From assembly GCA_012839235.1 (NCBI GenBank), contig DUNS01000169.1, forward strand, positions 1-37,176: a stretch of 37,176 nt of DNA, read 5' to 3'. The notes below the pieces were generated by a model. The model made no database searches and was not told the origin of the DNA. It worked only from the letters and a program-made list of their open reading frames with translations. Source of the stretch: Clostridiales bacterium (lineage in GTDB: Bacteria; Bacillota; Clostridia; Lachnospirales; Lachnospiraceae). This document shows positions 14,894-23,643 of this stretch, one piece after another (the first letter of the stretch is position 1; the number at the start of each line of letters is the position of its first letter). A program made the position numbers and the translations under genes.

Positions 14894-15901
14894 ATGAGTT
14901 TAGTTATCCCCGACGGCTATAAGCCGGCACTTGATACAAAGGAAACAGAAATAGCTATCAAGTTAGTTAAGGATTATTTTGAAAGAGAGCTGGCTGGACA
15001 GTTAAATCTTACGAGAGTATCTGCACCCTTATTCGTTAAACCGGAGTCAGGTTTAAATGATAATCTTAATGGAGTTGAGAGACCAGTTAGCTTTGGACTA
15101 AAAGAGCAAAATGATGCTGAGGTTGAGATTGTCCATTCGTTGGCCAAGTGGAAGAGACAGGCTTTAAAAAGGTATGGCTTTTCATATGGAGAAGGCCTAT
15201 ACACTGATATGAATGCAATTCGTAGGGATGAAGATACAGATAATATTCATTCAATATTTGTTGATCAGTGGGACTGGGAGCTGATAATTGATAAAGAGGA
15301 ACGTAATCTAGCTACCCTTCAGATGGTGGTAAAAAAGGTTTATACTGCCTTAAGGAATACAGAGCATTATATGTCAGGGATATATAATTATATTGGCGAA
15401 ATCCTACCTGAAAAAATAACATTTGTTACCTCTCAAGAATTAGAGGATCGTTACCCTGATAAGACCCCTAAGGAAAGGGAATATCTCATTGCCAAGGAAG
15501 CAGGAGCTGTATTTATTGAACAGATAGGTGGAGCTTTAAAATCAGGAGAAAGACATGATGGAAGAGCACCTGACTATGACGACTGGAGTCTGAATGGAGA
15601 TATTATTGTATATTAACCCTTATTAGACATTCCATTAGAACTATCCTCCATGGGCATACGTGTAGATGAGGAGACTTTAGTTAAGCAGTTAGAGATATCT
15701 GATTGCTTAGATAGATTAGAGCTTCCATTCCAGAAGTCATTACTTAATAAAGAATTACCCTATACTATTGGTGGTGGAATTGGTCAATCAAGAATTTGTA
15801 TGTTCTACCTAAGAAAGGCTCATATAGGAGAAGTTCAGGCTTCGGTATGGCCTGACAAGACAATAGAAGAAGCAGAGAAAAAAGGAGTAATGTTCCTGTA
15901 A
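14894..15901 (+). pseudogene. asnA: Aspartate-ammonia ligase (asparagine synthetase A) with one in-frame TAA
   Basis: The frame reads as a normal AsnA of about 335 codons: start [11 protein letters not shown], then [37 protein letters not shown] and L-N-G-D-I-I-V-Y. Codon 241 (15614-15616) is TAA. The same frame then continues without a gap as [16 protein letters not shown] to the normal C-terminus with the [14 protein letters not shown]-site motif. The stop therefore removes part of the active site. The E. coli enzyme, as I recall it, has Asn at this place in V-W-N-P. It could be a recent nonsense mutation, a sequencing error or read-through (TAA followed by C). The start at 14894 follows GGAGGTAGG. 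Confidence 0.9.
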
Positions 15902-15918
15902 ATCTCAAAACCTTTTAT

Positions 15919-15948
15919 ACAAGTGAATTAGCAAGCCAATTCACTTGT
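15919..15948. repeat. Palindrome related to the one at 3045-3074
   Basis: ACAAGTGAATT (15919-15929) and AATTCACTTGT (15938-15948) with AGCAAGCC between. It shares the AAGTGAATT...CCAATTCACTT pattern with 3045-3074, and both lie just after a plus-strand gene. Probably a dispersed intergenic palindrome. Confidence 0.6.
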
Positions 15949-15960
15949 TATATATTATAA

Positions 15961-16006
15961 AGACTATGTTAATTTGCATCCTTAGAAATTAACATAGTCT
16001 CTTTTT
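15961..16006 (+). terminator. Terminator after asnA
   Basis: A 15-bp perfect stem (AGACTATGTTAATTT at 15961-15975, complement at 15986-16000) with a 10-nt loop, followed by CTTTTT. It separates asnA from the convergent aldo-keto reductase gene. Confidence 0.9.
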
Positions 16007-16022
16007 GTAGAAGGATTTTGAA

Positions 16023-16874
16023 CTAGAAAGTAGCCGTATCAGGATGGGAGCCAGTTCTTCCCCCAACCTCCAATGCTTTTAATTCCTCGATTTCATCTTC
16101 TGATAACTTAAAATCAAAGATATCAGCATTTTCAAGTATTCTCTCCTTAGATGATGCTTTAGGCAGAGGTAAGAAATTATGCTGTAAACTCCAACCAAGT
16201 AGTATCTGAGCAGGTGTTTTATTGTGCTTCTTAGCAATTTTAACTAATATTGGATGGTTCATGGCGTTACCTTTAATTAGTGGACTCCAAGCCTCAACAA
16301 CAATTCTATGATCCCTACAGTACTGAACAATATCTCTTTGTACATATTGAGGATGAAGCTCTATCTGGTTAACCATCGGTGCTACAGTTGCAGTTTCTAA
16401 TAGGGTATCAAGATGCTCCTCTAAGAAGTTACTAACACCAATTGCTTTAATCTTACCAGCCTTATAAAATTCTTCAAAGGCTTTCCAAGTACCTTCATTA
16501 GCTTCTTGCCAGTGATCTCGGCATTTTAAAGGCTTTGGCCAGTGGATTAAATATAGGTCTAGATATGGAGTTCCTAGGTTGTTCATGGTCATTTCGAATT
16601 CTTTTATGGTGTTATCATAACCATGATTATCATTACTTAGCTTACTAGTAATAAACAATTCTTCTCTTTGTAACCCACATTCACGAATGGCCTTACCAAC
16701 AGCTTCTTCATTGCCATAGCCAAAGGCAGTATCAATATGTCGGTAACCACAGTCAATGGCAGTTTTAATGATATCAACGGTATCAGAATTATTGGGCTGT
16801 TTGAAAGTTCCGAAACCAACACATGGGATTTTAATCCCGTTGGATAATACATAGCTGTCTTGAATATTTTTCAT
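16023..16874 (-). CDS. Aldo/keto reductase
   Basis: 283 residues, NADPH-dependent AKR barrel resembling 2,5-diketo-D-gluconate reductases. The catalytic tetrad is complete: Asp48 in H-I-D-T-A, Tyr53 in F-G-Y-G, Lys78 in T-S-K-L, His111 in L-I-H-W-P. Further family blocks are G-V-S-N-F, N-Q-I-E-L-H-P and, at the coenzyme site, P-K-A-S-S-K-E-R-I. The substrate is probably a small aldehyde or ketone. SD GAAAGG lies 12 nt from the ATG, with a minicistron ATG-CTA-TTA-TGA between whose stop overlaps the start. Likely one group with the upstream HAD and SDR genes, though a small hairpin (ATGAAAATC-N3-GATTTTCAT, about 16918-16938) lies between. Confidence 0.92.
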   Translation of the reverse strand: MKNIQDSYVLSNGIKIPCVGFGTFKQPNNSDTVDIIKTAIDCGYRHIDTAFGYGNEEAVGKAIRECGLQREELFITSKLSNDNHGYDNTIKEFEMTMNNLGTPYLDLYLIHWPKPLKCRDHWQEANEGTWKAFEEFYKAGKIKAIGVSNFLEEHLDTLLETATVAPMVNQIELHPQYVQRDIVQYCRDHRIVVEAWSPLIKGNAMNHPILVKIAKKHNKTPAQILLGWSLQHNFLPLPKASSKERILENADIFDFKLSEDEIEELKALEVGGRTGSHPDTATF

Positions 16875-16974
16875 AATAGCATCAGTTCCTTTCTTCGTAA
16901 ATTATAAACTTTCCATATGAAAATCTCTGATTTTCATGTTACCTAGTGTAGAGTTTTGCTACTGTCTATGTAGC

Positions 16975-17805
16975 TTAAATATGTGTTAAATTGTTCTTCA
17001 ACCATAGGGCAACGCTATCTTCCTTATTACTATCTATTATAATATCAGCCTCTTGTTTTAGCTCGGGAAAGGCATTTTCAACTGCAATTTTTAAATCACT
17101 GGCCTTAAACATGGGAAGATCATTTCGATTATCTCCAAAACAAACCACCTCGTCATACTCATATAAGTTACGTACATATTGTAGGGCATTGTATTTGGAG
17201 GCTTTGGTACTATATACTTCAAGATACCAAATATCAGCAGTATAATTATCCTTATAAAAGGTGTGATCAAGCTCAGTCATGTCCACTATTAGATTATAGA
17301 TAGGCTCCAGATTCTTTTTAGTATCCATAATAGTGAAGTACATTAAGGGCTGGTCCATAAGGGTGGAAAAGCTATTGATCTTAGTAAATTTCTTATTATA
17401 TTTGTCCACTCTTTCTTGATAATAGTCATAGAGTGGCTTTAGACTTATATCTTCATAATAAGTAGAAAGCTTGTTATCCTTAATAGTATAGGCAAAGCCC
17501 TTAAGTTTATGTTCATCTATTATGTCTAATAAAAGTTTCTTACTTTCTTCTGGAAAAGCTTGGACTTGAAGGTATCTACTAGTTTCCAGATCATATATAC
17601 AGGCTCCGTTCATTAAAATAACTGGGATATTAATATCAACATCCTTTAATATATGTTTTACAGAGGCAGCTGATCTAGCTGTAGCTACAGAAAAATGGAC
17701 CCCCCCTTTGATCAAATCATTAAGTATTCTAATAGTTCTTTTTGACAGTGTAACATTAGGCAGTAATAAAGTTCCGTCTAAATCGGATACATAAAGTGTT
17801 TTCAT
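16975..17805 (-). CDS. HAD-IIB (Cof-type) phosphatase
   Basis: 276 residues starting M-K-T-L-Y-V-S-D-L-D-G-T-L-L: motif I with the nucleophile Asp and acid/base Asp. Motif II is in the A-T-A-R-S segment and motif IV is C-F-G-D-N-R-N-D-L-P-M-F. A large C2-type cap lies between. Such enzymes dephosphorylate sugar phosphates, PLP or flavin-type substrates; the actual one is unknown. The start at 17803-17805 is chosen because the protein should open with motif I; SD GAAAGG is 10 nt upstream. It follows the SDR gene by 19 nt, so the two are co-transcribed. Confidence 0.92.
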   Translation of the reverse strand: MKTLYVSDLDGTLLLPNVTLSKRTIRILNDLIKGGVHFSVATARSAASVKHILKDVDINIPVILMNGACIYDLETSRYLQVQAFPEESKKLLLDIIDEHKLKGFAYTIKDNKLSTYYEDISLKPLYDYYQERVDKYNKKFTKINSFSTLMDQPLMYFTIMDTKKNLEPIYNLIVDMTELDHTFYKDNYTADIWYLEVYSTKASKYNALQYVRNLYEYDEVVCFGDNRNDLPMFKASDLKIAVENAFPELKQEADIIIDSNKEDSVALWLKNNLTHI

Positions 17806-17824
17806 CTTACCATTACCTTTCTTC

Positions 17825-18844
17825 CTATGATAGAATAGGCATTCCAAGCTCATAAGCTTCGTATGCTTCAATCATTTTGTCTGTCCATGCATCAAACTCA
17901 GGATCTGGAACCTGCAGCTCTTTATGTTCTAAGATATATTTTAAGGTTTTTCTTACCCCCTGGTCGAAGCGGACAGTAGCACAAAAGTCTGGAACAATTC
18001 TCTTTATCTTAGAATTGTCAAATATAACTGTATTGGACTTGTCACCTAATAATGCTCCAACAAAATCAGGATGGGCCTTTGCTAAGGTTTCACTAGGAAT
18101 ATGAACCAGGTTGGGCTTAACTCCCAAGGCATCACCTATTATACCGTAGATCTGATTCCATGTAAGGCTTTCATCACTTGTAATATGAAATGTTTCCCCT
18201 ATAGCATGGACATTACCCATTAAACCAACAAAAGCCTTGGCAAAGTCAGAATTATGAGTCAGGGTCCATAGGGAACTCCCATCTCCAGGAACAATAACCT
18301 TCTTACCTTTACGAATACGATCTATAACACTGAAGCTTCCTTTTCTCCCCTTCACTGCTAGGGGAACGGAAAAATCTCCGTAGGTATGGCTTGGTCGTAC
18401 AATAGTAATGGGGAAACCATTATCACGGTATTCCTTCATAAGATAATCTTCTCCTGCGATTTTATCCCTAGAATATTCCCAATAGGGATTTGAAAGGGGA
18501 GTGCTTTCTGTGATAAATGGACTTGAAAGTGGTTTTTGATATGCTGATGCAGAGCTTATAAAGAAATATTGCTTAGTCTTACCCTTGAATAAACGAATGT
18601 CTCTTTTTAAATCATCTACATCATAAGCTATGAAGTCTGCCACGATATCAAATTCATAATCCTTTAGCTTATCCCTAACGTCATCCTCATTATTAATGTC
18701 AGCTTCTATTATCTTGACACCCTCTGGTACTAGATTACTTCGATTCCCACGATTTAATAGATAGAGCTCAAAGCCATGCTTTGGTGCCAAAGCAGTTATG
18801 GCAGAACTTATAGTTCCTGTACCACCAATAAATAATGCTTTCAT
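17825..18844 (-). CDS. NAD(P)-dependent epimerase/dehydratase-like protein (extended SDR)
   Basis: 339 residues. The N-terminal Rossmann motif is G-G-T-G-T-I-S (8-14), followed by L-N-R-G-N-R at the second strand, which suggests NADP preference. The active-site Ser region is I-S-S-A-S-A-Y and the Y-x-x-x-K pair is in W-E-Y-S-R-D-K. V-R-P-S-H-T-Y-G-D follows as in nucleotide-sugar epimerases and NAD-dependent isomerases related to RNA-binding plant homologues. Substrate unknown. SD AAGGG lies about 12 nt before the ATG with a decoy ATG-ATA-TTA-TGA between. Confidence 0.88.
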   Translation of the reverse strand: MKALFIGGTGTISSAITALAPKHGFELYLLNRGNRSNLVPEGVKIIEADINNEDDVRDKLKDYEFDIVADFIAYDVDDLKRDIRLFKGKTKQYFFISSASAYQKPLSSPFITESTPLSNPYWEYSRDKIAGEDYLMKEYRDNGFPITIVRPSHTYGDFSVPLAVKGRKGSFSVIDRIRKGKKVIVPGDGSSLWTLTHNSDFAKAFVGLMGNVHAIGETFHITSDESLTWNQIYGIIGDALGVKPNLVHIPSETLAKAHPDFVGALLGDKSNTVIFDNSKIKRIVPDFCATVRFDQGVRKTLKYILEHKELQVPDPEFDAWTDKMIEAYEAYELGMPILS

Positions 18845-18895
18845 AATATCATACGTCCCTTCTTAATATCTGAACAATATCCCAAGAGTGAGTAC

Positions 18896-19525
18896 CTAGA
18901 ATTGAATATCTACAAGTTCATCTCCTATCGGGCTCTTGTCATATTCCTCTTTTAGTAAACCAAATATATGATAATCAGTAATTACATTAATTATAGCACC
19001 TTTACGTATAAGTCCTTCTTCCCTAAAACCAAGCTTTCTTGCAACGGCCACTGAGCCTATGTTATCTGCAAAGCATCGTATCTGCAAGCGTTCAAGATCC
19101 ATATATTCGAAAGCAACTTTCTTCATAGCCATCCCAGCTTCAGTAGCAAAGCCCTGACCCCAGTAATCCTTGTTGATCCTATATCCTATATCTGCTTGTT
19201 TTTTAAGCATAAAATCGTATAATACGATTTCACCTATAACTTTATTGGTACTTTTAAGAACCATAAGCCAGGTCAGTTCATGACCAGCCTTATATTCCTT
19301 CATAGTGGCTTTGTAATGAAAATTTAGATTTGATATTTTCTTTGGCTTATGACTACCGTCCATATCATTGGCCTCATCATATAAACCCCAGTAGCGATAG
19401 ACACTGTAATCATTAATAAATTCAAGACTCTCCCTGCCGTCTGAAGGGCTGTCTGTAATCTGACGAAGAGTTAAACGGCTTGTCTCTATTGTTGGAAGGG
19501 TTGAAAATATGGATTCGTAACTCAT
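18896..19525 (-). CDS. GNAT N-acetyltransferase (RimJ/RimL type)
   Basis: 209 residues. Start of the fold L-P-T-I-E-T-S-R-L-T-L-R-Q, then I-G-E-I-V-L-Y-D, the acetyl-CoA loop G-Y-R-I-N-K-D-Y-W-G-Q-G-F-A-T-E-A, and R-C-F-A-D-N-I-G-S-V-A-V-A-R-K-L-G-F. These match ribosomal-protein or small-molecule alanine acetyltransferase-like enzymes. Acceptor unknown. SD AAGGAGGAG is 4-5 nt before the ATG. It lies 51 nt upstream of the SDR gene and may share its transcript. Confidence 0.9.
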   Translation of the reverse strand: MSYESIFSTLPTIETSRLTLRQITDSPSDGRESLEFINDYSVYRYWGLYDEANDMDGSHKPKKISNLNFHYKATMKEYKAGHELTWLMVLKSTNKVIGEIVLYDFMLKKQADIGYRINKDYWGQGFATEAGMAMKKVAFEYMDLERLQIRCFADNIGSVAVARKLGFREEGLIRKGAIINVITDYHIFGLLKEEYDKSPIGDELVDIQF

Positions 19526-19597
19526 GAACTCCTCCTTATCTTAAGAATACTATATATTGCTATTATCTATTAATTCATTGTATTTAGCAACAATATT

Positions 19598-20161
19598 CTA
19601 AATACATTTAAAGAATATTCTAATACCTATTAGGATTAATAGAATACCTCCAGCTAATTTTGCTCTACACCCTAAAATAGATCCAAATTTATGTCCAATT
19701 AGAACACCAACAAAACAAGATGCAAATGTTATTATGCCTATAACCAGAGCAGAAGATACTACATTTGCTTGAATTACTGCAAGGCTTACTCCAACAGCTA
19801 GGGCATCAATACTGGTTGCAATCCCTTGTAAAGTTAGATTTTTGAATGTAAAAATATTTCTGGTTTGTGTACAATTAGGATCTTTAGTCTCTTTAATAGT
19901 ATCCCATATCATGTTAATACCTATAGCACTTAGAAGAAATAAAGCTACCCAGTGTTGAAATTTGCCTACAATATCAGCAAAGGTGCATCCTAAAAAGTAA
20001 CCTAAAACTGGCATTAATGCTTGATAAAAACCGAAAGATGTAGCTACTGCAAGAGCATTGTTCTTGGTGACTTTTTTAGAACACATTCCATCTGAAAGAG
20101 ATACTGCGAAGGCATCAGCTGCCAAGCCAAAAGAAAGTAAAACTAAAGTAATAAAGTCCAT
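19598..20161 (-). CDS. mntP: Manganese efflux pump MntP
   Basis: 187 residues, six hydrophobic segments. Seen: L-S-F-G-L-A-A-D-A-F-A-V-S-L-S-D-G at the N-terminus and the internal repeat G-I-A-T-S-I-D-A-L-A-V-G-V-S-L; the buried Asp residues of these two motifs are the ones needed for Mn2+ export in the family. The ATG at 20159-20161 is chosen (SD AAGAAAGG, 7 nt); the frame runs 15 codons further upstream without a useful start. A yybP-ykoY-type Mn2+ riboswitch precedes it, which supports the function. Confidence 0.93.
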   Translation of the reverse strand: MDFITLVLLSFGLAADAFAVSLSDGMCSKKVTKNNALAVATSFGFYQALMPVLGYFLGCTFADIVGKFQHWVALFLLSAIGINMIWDTIKETKDPNCTQTRNIFTFKNLTLQGIATSIDALAVGVSLAVIQANVVSSALVIGIITFASCFVGVLIGHKFGSILGCRAKLAGGILLILIGIRIFFKCI

Positions 20162-20209
20162 GTAATATCCTTTCTTGAGGGGAGCGTGAAGAAAAAACAT
20201 CTTCACAGG

Positions 20210-20432
20210 TCAGAACTGCGAAATTCGCACAAAGGTGCTCATTCCTTGTTCTTCTGGGTTTCTGAGATGCTACGTAGCAGCATCATCTAGGTGGCGAAGA
20301 TATTAAGAAAACTCATGCATGGTTATACCACCATACATGAGTCTCGTTCATTAAGGCATGCCAGATTAGATAGAGATCTGAATCATTATGTTGACTATGC
20401 CACATACTTTTTGTATGCAAACTACTCCCTCA
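20210..20432 (-). promoter_or_regulatory. yybP-ykoY manganese riboswitch upstream of mntP
   Basis: On the minus strand the leader opens with GAGGGAGTAG (20431-20422), the usual 5' signature, then a stem GCATAC/GTATGT, GTCAACAT, a CAGAT/ATCTG stem, AATGAACGAGACTCATG, and a long stem ACTCATG-ATGG/CCAT-CATGAGT, ending near TCTTCGCCACC. The aptamer is about 20285-20432; 3' of it are several small stems and a GTGAAG/CTTCAC hairpin (20186-20206) just before the SD. Mn2+ binding should turn on expression of the exporter. Identification is by motif order plus the mntP context; it has not been aligned to Rfam. Confidence 0.85.
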
Positions 20433-20571
20433 TACATTCAATTTTGATAAATTTTATCTAGTATATTAATTATACATTTTAACAAATTATATAGAGTTTA
20501 TCAGAATATTAAAGATTTGGCAATGGCTTATCTTATTAAATATAATAAATGTATTAAATCTGTCTTGTGTC

Positions 20572-20600
20572 TTGCGAATCTCATTACTATCATATATTAT
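20572..20600 (+). promoter_or_regulatory. Promoter of the DegV gene
   Basis: TTGCGA (20572-20577), 17-bp spacer, TATTAT (20595-20600), about 45 nt before the ATG. The DNA between this and the riboswitch (20433-20571) holds no gene; it must contain the mntP promoter, which I cannot place confidently. Confidence 0.5.
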
Positions 20601-20645
20601 AGTAATAACATTTACTACTTTTGTGGAAGGATATAGGAGATAATT

Positions 20646-21521
20646 ATGAGCGAATACCTTATTGTAAGTGATGCAACCCTTGATTTACCCAATAGATTAG
20701 TGGAACAATATGATATAAAGGTAATACCTATGGTGATGGATATTGACGGAGAGGTTTATACTCATTATCCCGATGAACGAGAACTTGCCATAGAAGATTT
20801 TTATAGTAAGCTTAAAAATGGAGCCCAGCCTCATACATCACAGATAACACCTACTGTGTTTTTTGATTATTTTACTGAGATTCTTGAGCAGGGCTTAGAT
20901 ATTTTATATATTGCATTTTCATCGGGCTTAAGTGGAACATATAATACGGCCCAATTAGTAATCAATGAACTAAGAGAGAAGTATCCAGAAAGAAAGATCT
21001 ATGCAGTTGATTCTTTATGTGCTTCTATTGGTGAAGGATTGATTGTATATCAGGCTGCACTACAGAAGGAAAAAGGAGCTTCAATTGAAGATCTAAGAGA
21101 CTGGGTAGAGGATAATAAATCCTGTTCAAAACATTGGTTTACTGTTAAGGATTTATTTTATTTAAAGAGGGGGGGACGAGTAACCTCTATTGAAGCTGTT
21201 GTTGGATCAGCTCTTAAGATTCGTCCAGTACTTAGTACTGATAAAGATGGTAAATTAACGGTGGTTACTAAGATTAGAGGGTCTAAGGCGGAGATGGATT
21301 TATTACTATCAAAGCTAATAAATGAAGGTACCGACATAAAGGATCAGACGGTTATAATAGGTCATAGTGATAACTTGGAACAAGCAAAGAAGTTAGAAAC
21401 CATGATACGTGATATGGATATAGTAAAGGATGTTGTAATATCCAAGATAGGACCAGTTATCGGAGCTCATACTGGACCTGGAATGCTTGCCTTGGTATTT
21501 ATGGGAAAGCAAAATGATTAG
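20646..21521 (+). CDS. DegV family fatty-acid-binding protein
   Basis: 291 residues covering the two DegV sub-domains: V-S-D-A-T-L-D-L-P at the N-terminus, T-S-Q-I-T-P around the ligand head group, S-S-G-L-S-G-T-Y-N, then D-S-L-C-A-S-I-G-E-G, and in the second domain L-K-R-G-G-R-V, L-K-I-R-P-V-L and I-G-P-V-I-G-A-H-T-G-P-G. In Gram-positives such proteins (FakB) present fatty acids to the kinase FakA. No fakA is visible here. SD GGAG, 7 nt from the ATG. The SpoU gene starts 14 nt after its stop. Confidence 0.94.
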   Translation: MSEYLIVSDATLDLPNRLVEQYDIKVIPMVMDIDGEVYTHYPDERELAIEDFYSKLKNGAQPHTSQITPTVFFDYFTEILEQGLDILYIAFSSGLSGTYNTAQLVINELREKYPERKIYAVDSLCASIGEGLIVYQAALQKEKGASIEDLRDWVEDNKSCSKHWFTVKDLFYLKRGGRVTSIEAVVGSALKIRPVLSTDKDGKLTVVTKIRGSKAEMDLLLSKLINEGTDIKDQTVIIGHSDNLEQAKKLETMIRDMDIVKDVVISKIGPVIGAHTGPGMLALVFMGKQND

Positions 21522-21535
21522 GAGGATGAAGCCTA

Positions 21536-22258
21536 ATGGCAGATAGTCAATTAATAAAACCATATAAAAAGGATGCCACTTATTCATATACACTAGGTGC
21601 ATTTCCAACATATGAATTAATAAAGACTAGACCCCACATAGTTAATAAGGTGATTATGTCTAAAACCTATACTGATCAAGATAACCTTGTTAAGCTGTGT
21701 AGAGCTAATGGTATTCCTACTGAGATAAATGATAAGCTACTTAATAGAATTAGCAATAAAGATAACTGCTATGTTGCAGGTGTATTTGAAAAATATATAG
21801 ATATATTAGATAAGGATAAAGCCCATATTGTCTTAGTTAATCCTAGCAATATGGGGAATCTAGGAACAATTCTACGCACTGCCGCAGGCTTTGGAATATA
21901 TAATATAGCCATTATTTTACCTGGAGCAGATATCTTTAATCCAAAGACAGTGAGAGCTTCTATGGGAGCTATATTTAGAGTAAATCACCATCTGTATTCG
22001 TCATTTGAAGAATATGCTAAAGAATATGACAATCATGAGTTTTTTACCTTCATGCTTAATGGTGAAAAGCCTTTAACTATAAAAGATGTCCCTAAGCCTA
22101 AGCTTTACTCATTAATATTTGGCAATGAGGCAACAGGACTTGACGACTCGTATCTTCATGTTGGAACTAGTATAATAATCCCACAAACCCCTGAGGTTGA
22201 TTCCCTTAATTTAACCATAGCAGTTGGGATTGGTGCATATGTATTTACAAATCAATAA
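21536..22258 (+). CDS. SpoU/TrmH family RNA methyltransferase
   Basis: 240 residues. The N-terminal third is a substrate-binding extension; the C-terminal SPOUT domain has motif 1 N-P-S-N-M-G-N-L-G-T-I-L-R-T-A, motif 2 L-I-F-G-N-E-A-T-G-L and motif 3 S-L-N-L-T-I-A-V-G-I. These form the trefoil knot for SAM and the catalytic Arg/Asn used for 2'-O-methylation of tRNA or rRNA ribose. The target nucleotide cannot be given. Translated just after degV with SD GGAGG; likely co-transcribed. Confidence 0.9.
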   Translation: MADSQLIKPYKKDATYSYTLGAFPTYELIKTRPHIVNKVIMSKTYTDQDNLVKLCRANGIPTEINDKLLNRISNKDNCYVAGVFEKYIDILDKDKAHIVLVNPSNMGNLGTILRTAAGFGIYNIAIILPGADIFNPKTVRASMGAIFRVNHHLYSSFEEYAKEYDNHEFFTFMLNGEKPLTIKDVPKPKLYSLIFGNEATGLDDSYLHVGTSIIIPQTPEVDSLNLTIAVGIGAYVFTNQ

Positions 22259-22338
22259 TACAAATCAACAACATATTAACTTAGTAGAACATGGAATGCC
22301 ATAGTGGTTATGTTTGGCATGCACGGATGGAGGTAAGG

Positions 22339-23643
22339 ATGAAACTAAACTATAAGAGAACTTTCTTTGTAGGTCTAGCTTTTATGTCGATCGCTGCATT
22401 TTGGCAAATGTACGACAATATCATTCCCTTGATGTTGAAAAATACTTTTGGGTTAGATGAAACTGTAACAGGTGTGGTTATGGCTCTTGATAATGTACTA
22501 GCATTATTTTTACTTCCGCTTCTTGGAAGCTTGTCAGATAAGGTTGACACACCTATAGGAAAGAGAACCCCTTTTATAATTGGCGGTACGGCAATAGCAG
22601 TTTTATCACTAATGTTTATACCTGCTGCAGATAAAGGGAAGAATCTATTTCTCTTCATAGCCCTTTTAGGAGTTGTTCTTATAGCTATGGGAACATATCG
22701 ATCTCCAGCTGTTGCACTTATGCCTGACTTAACTCCCAAGCCTTTAAGAAGTAAGGCCAATGCTGTTATTAATCTTATGGGAGCAGTAGGAGCAGTATAT
22801 ACATTAATAATGGTTAAGTTGCTAGTTAAAGGTGATACCCCAAATTACCAGCCTTTATTTCTATCTGTTGCTGGCTTGATGGTACTTGCTGTAGTTGTTC
22901 TGGTAGTAACAATTAATGAGAAGAAGTTATCTGCAGAAATTATAGCCCTAGAAGAGGATGTAATAGAAGCTGATAAAGTTGACGATACATATAAGAAGGA
23001 TGATAAGCAAGTAGATAAGAATGATAAAATGCCTAAAGAGGTTCGTAGAAGTCTCTACTTTATACTGGCTTCAATATTCCTATGGTTCACAGCATATAAT
23101 GCAGTTACTACAGCATTTTCAAGATATGTGGTAGAGGTTTGGAAGCTTGAAGCTGGAGGATTTGCAGATGCTCTACTTGTTGCAACAGTAGCGGCCATCC
23201 TAAGCTATCTGCCAATAGGTCAGATTGCAAGTAAAATTGGCAGGAAGAAAACCATAATAGGAGGAATTATCCTGATGACTGCTTCCTATTTTGCTGGATC
23301 ATTAATCATAGTATATTCCCCATTGATTAATGTAGTATTTGCCTTTACTGGAATAGGATGGGCAGCAATCAGTGTTAACTCTCTTCCTATGGTCCTTGAG
23401 ATATGTAAGTTATCTGACACAGGCAAGTATACTGGTATCTATTATACAACCTCTATGTCAGCTCAGATATTAACTCCTATTATATCTGGAGTCTTATTAG
23501 AGAAAATTTCATACGCTACTTTGTTTCCATATGCAGTTATATTCTCCTTTGCATCCTTATGTACCATGCTAATGGTAAAGCACGGAGATTCAAAGCCTAT
23601 CAAAAAGGCTAATGCTATAGAGAATTTTGATATTGTTGACTAA
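22339..23643 (+). CDS. MFS transporter (sugar/GPH-like)
   Basis: 434 residues, about 12 hydrophobic segments with a charged central loop (about 205-240, Lys/Asp-rich). The loop-2 motif G-S-L-S-D-K-V-D-T-P-I-G-K-R-T-P-F is the MFS signature A, and its variant with T-P-I-G-K-R-T-P-F resembles GPH/SLC45-type sugar carriers; the second half has G-Q-I-A-S-K-I-G-R-K-K. Substrate unknown. ATG at 22339 is chosen (SD GGAGGTAAGG); the frame open upstream from 22291 is not membrane-like. The following GDPD gene suggests a small unit. Confidence 0.88.
   Translation: MKLNYKRTFFVGLAFMSIAAFWQMYDNIIPLMLKNTFGLDETVTGVVMALDNVLALFLLPLLGSLSDKVDTPIGKRTPFIIGGTAIAVLSLMFIPAADKGKNLFLFIALLGVVLIAMGTYRSPAVALMPDLTPKPLRSKANAVINLMGAVGAVYTLIMVKLLVKGDTPNYQPLFLSVAGLMVLAVVVLVVTINEKKLSAEIIALEEDVIEADKVDDTYKKDDKQVDKNDKMPKEVRRSLYFILASIFLWFTAYNAVTTAFSRYVVEVWKLEAGGFADALLVATVAAILSYLPIGQIASKIGRKKTIIGGIILMTASYFAGSLIIVYSPLINVVFAFTGIGWAAISVNSLPMVLEICKLSDTGKYTGIYYTTSMSAQILTPIISGVLLEKISYATLFPYAVIFSFASLCTMLMVKHGDSKPIKKANAIENFDIVD

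Noticed and set aside
15650-15901. Separate 83-aa gene after asnA
   Set aside because: It is the in-frame C-terminal part of AsnA after the TAA; no SD precedes its ATG.
20186-20206. GTGAAG/CTTCAC hairpin as a classical terminator for the riboswitch
   Set aside because: The T-run is in the loop, not after the stem, so it is not an ordinary intrinsic terminator.
22350-22760. 136-codon minus-strand ORF
   Set aside because: It is the antisense shadow of the MFS transporter, which has clear family motifs on the plus strand; no SD.
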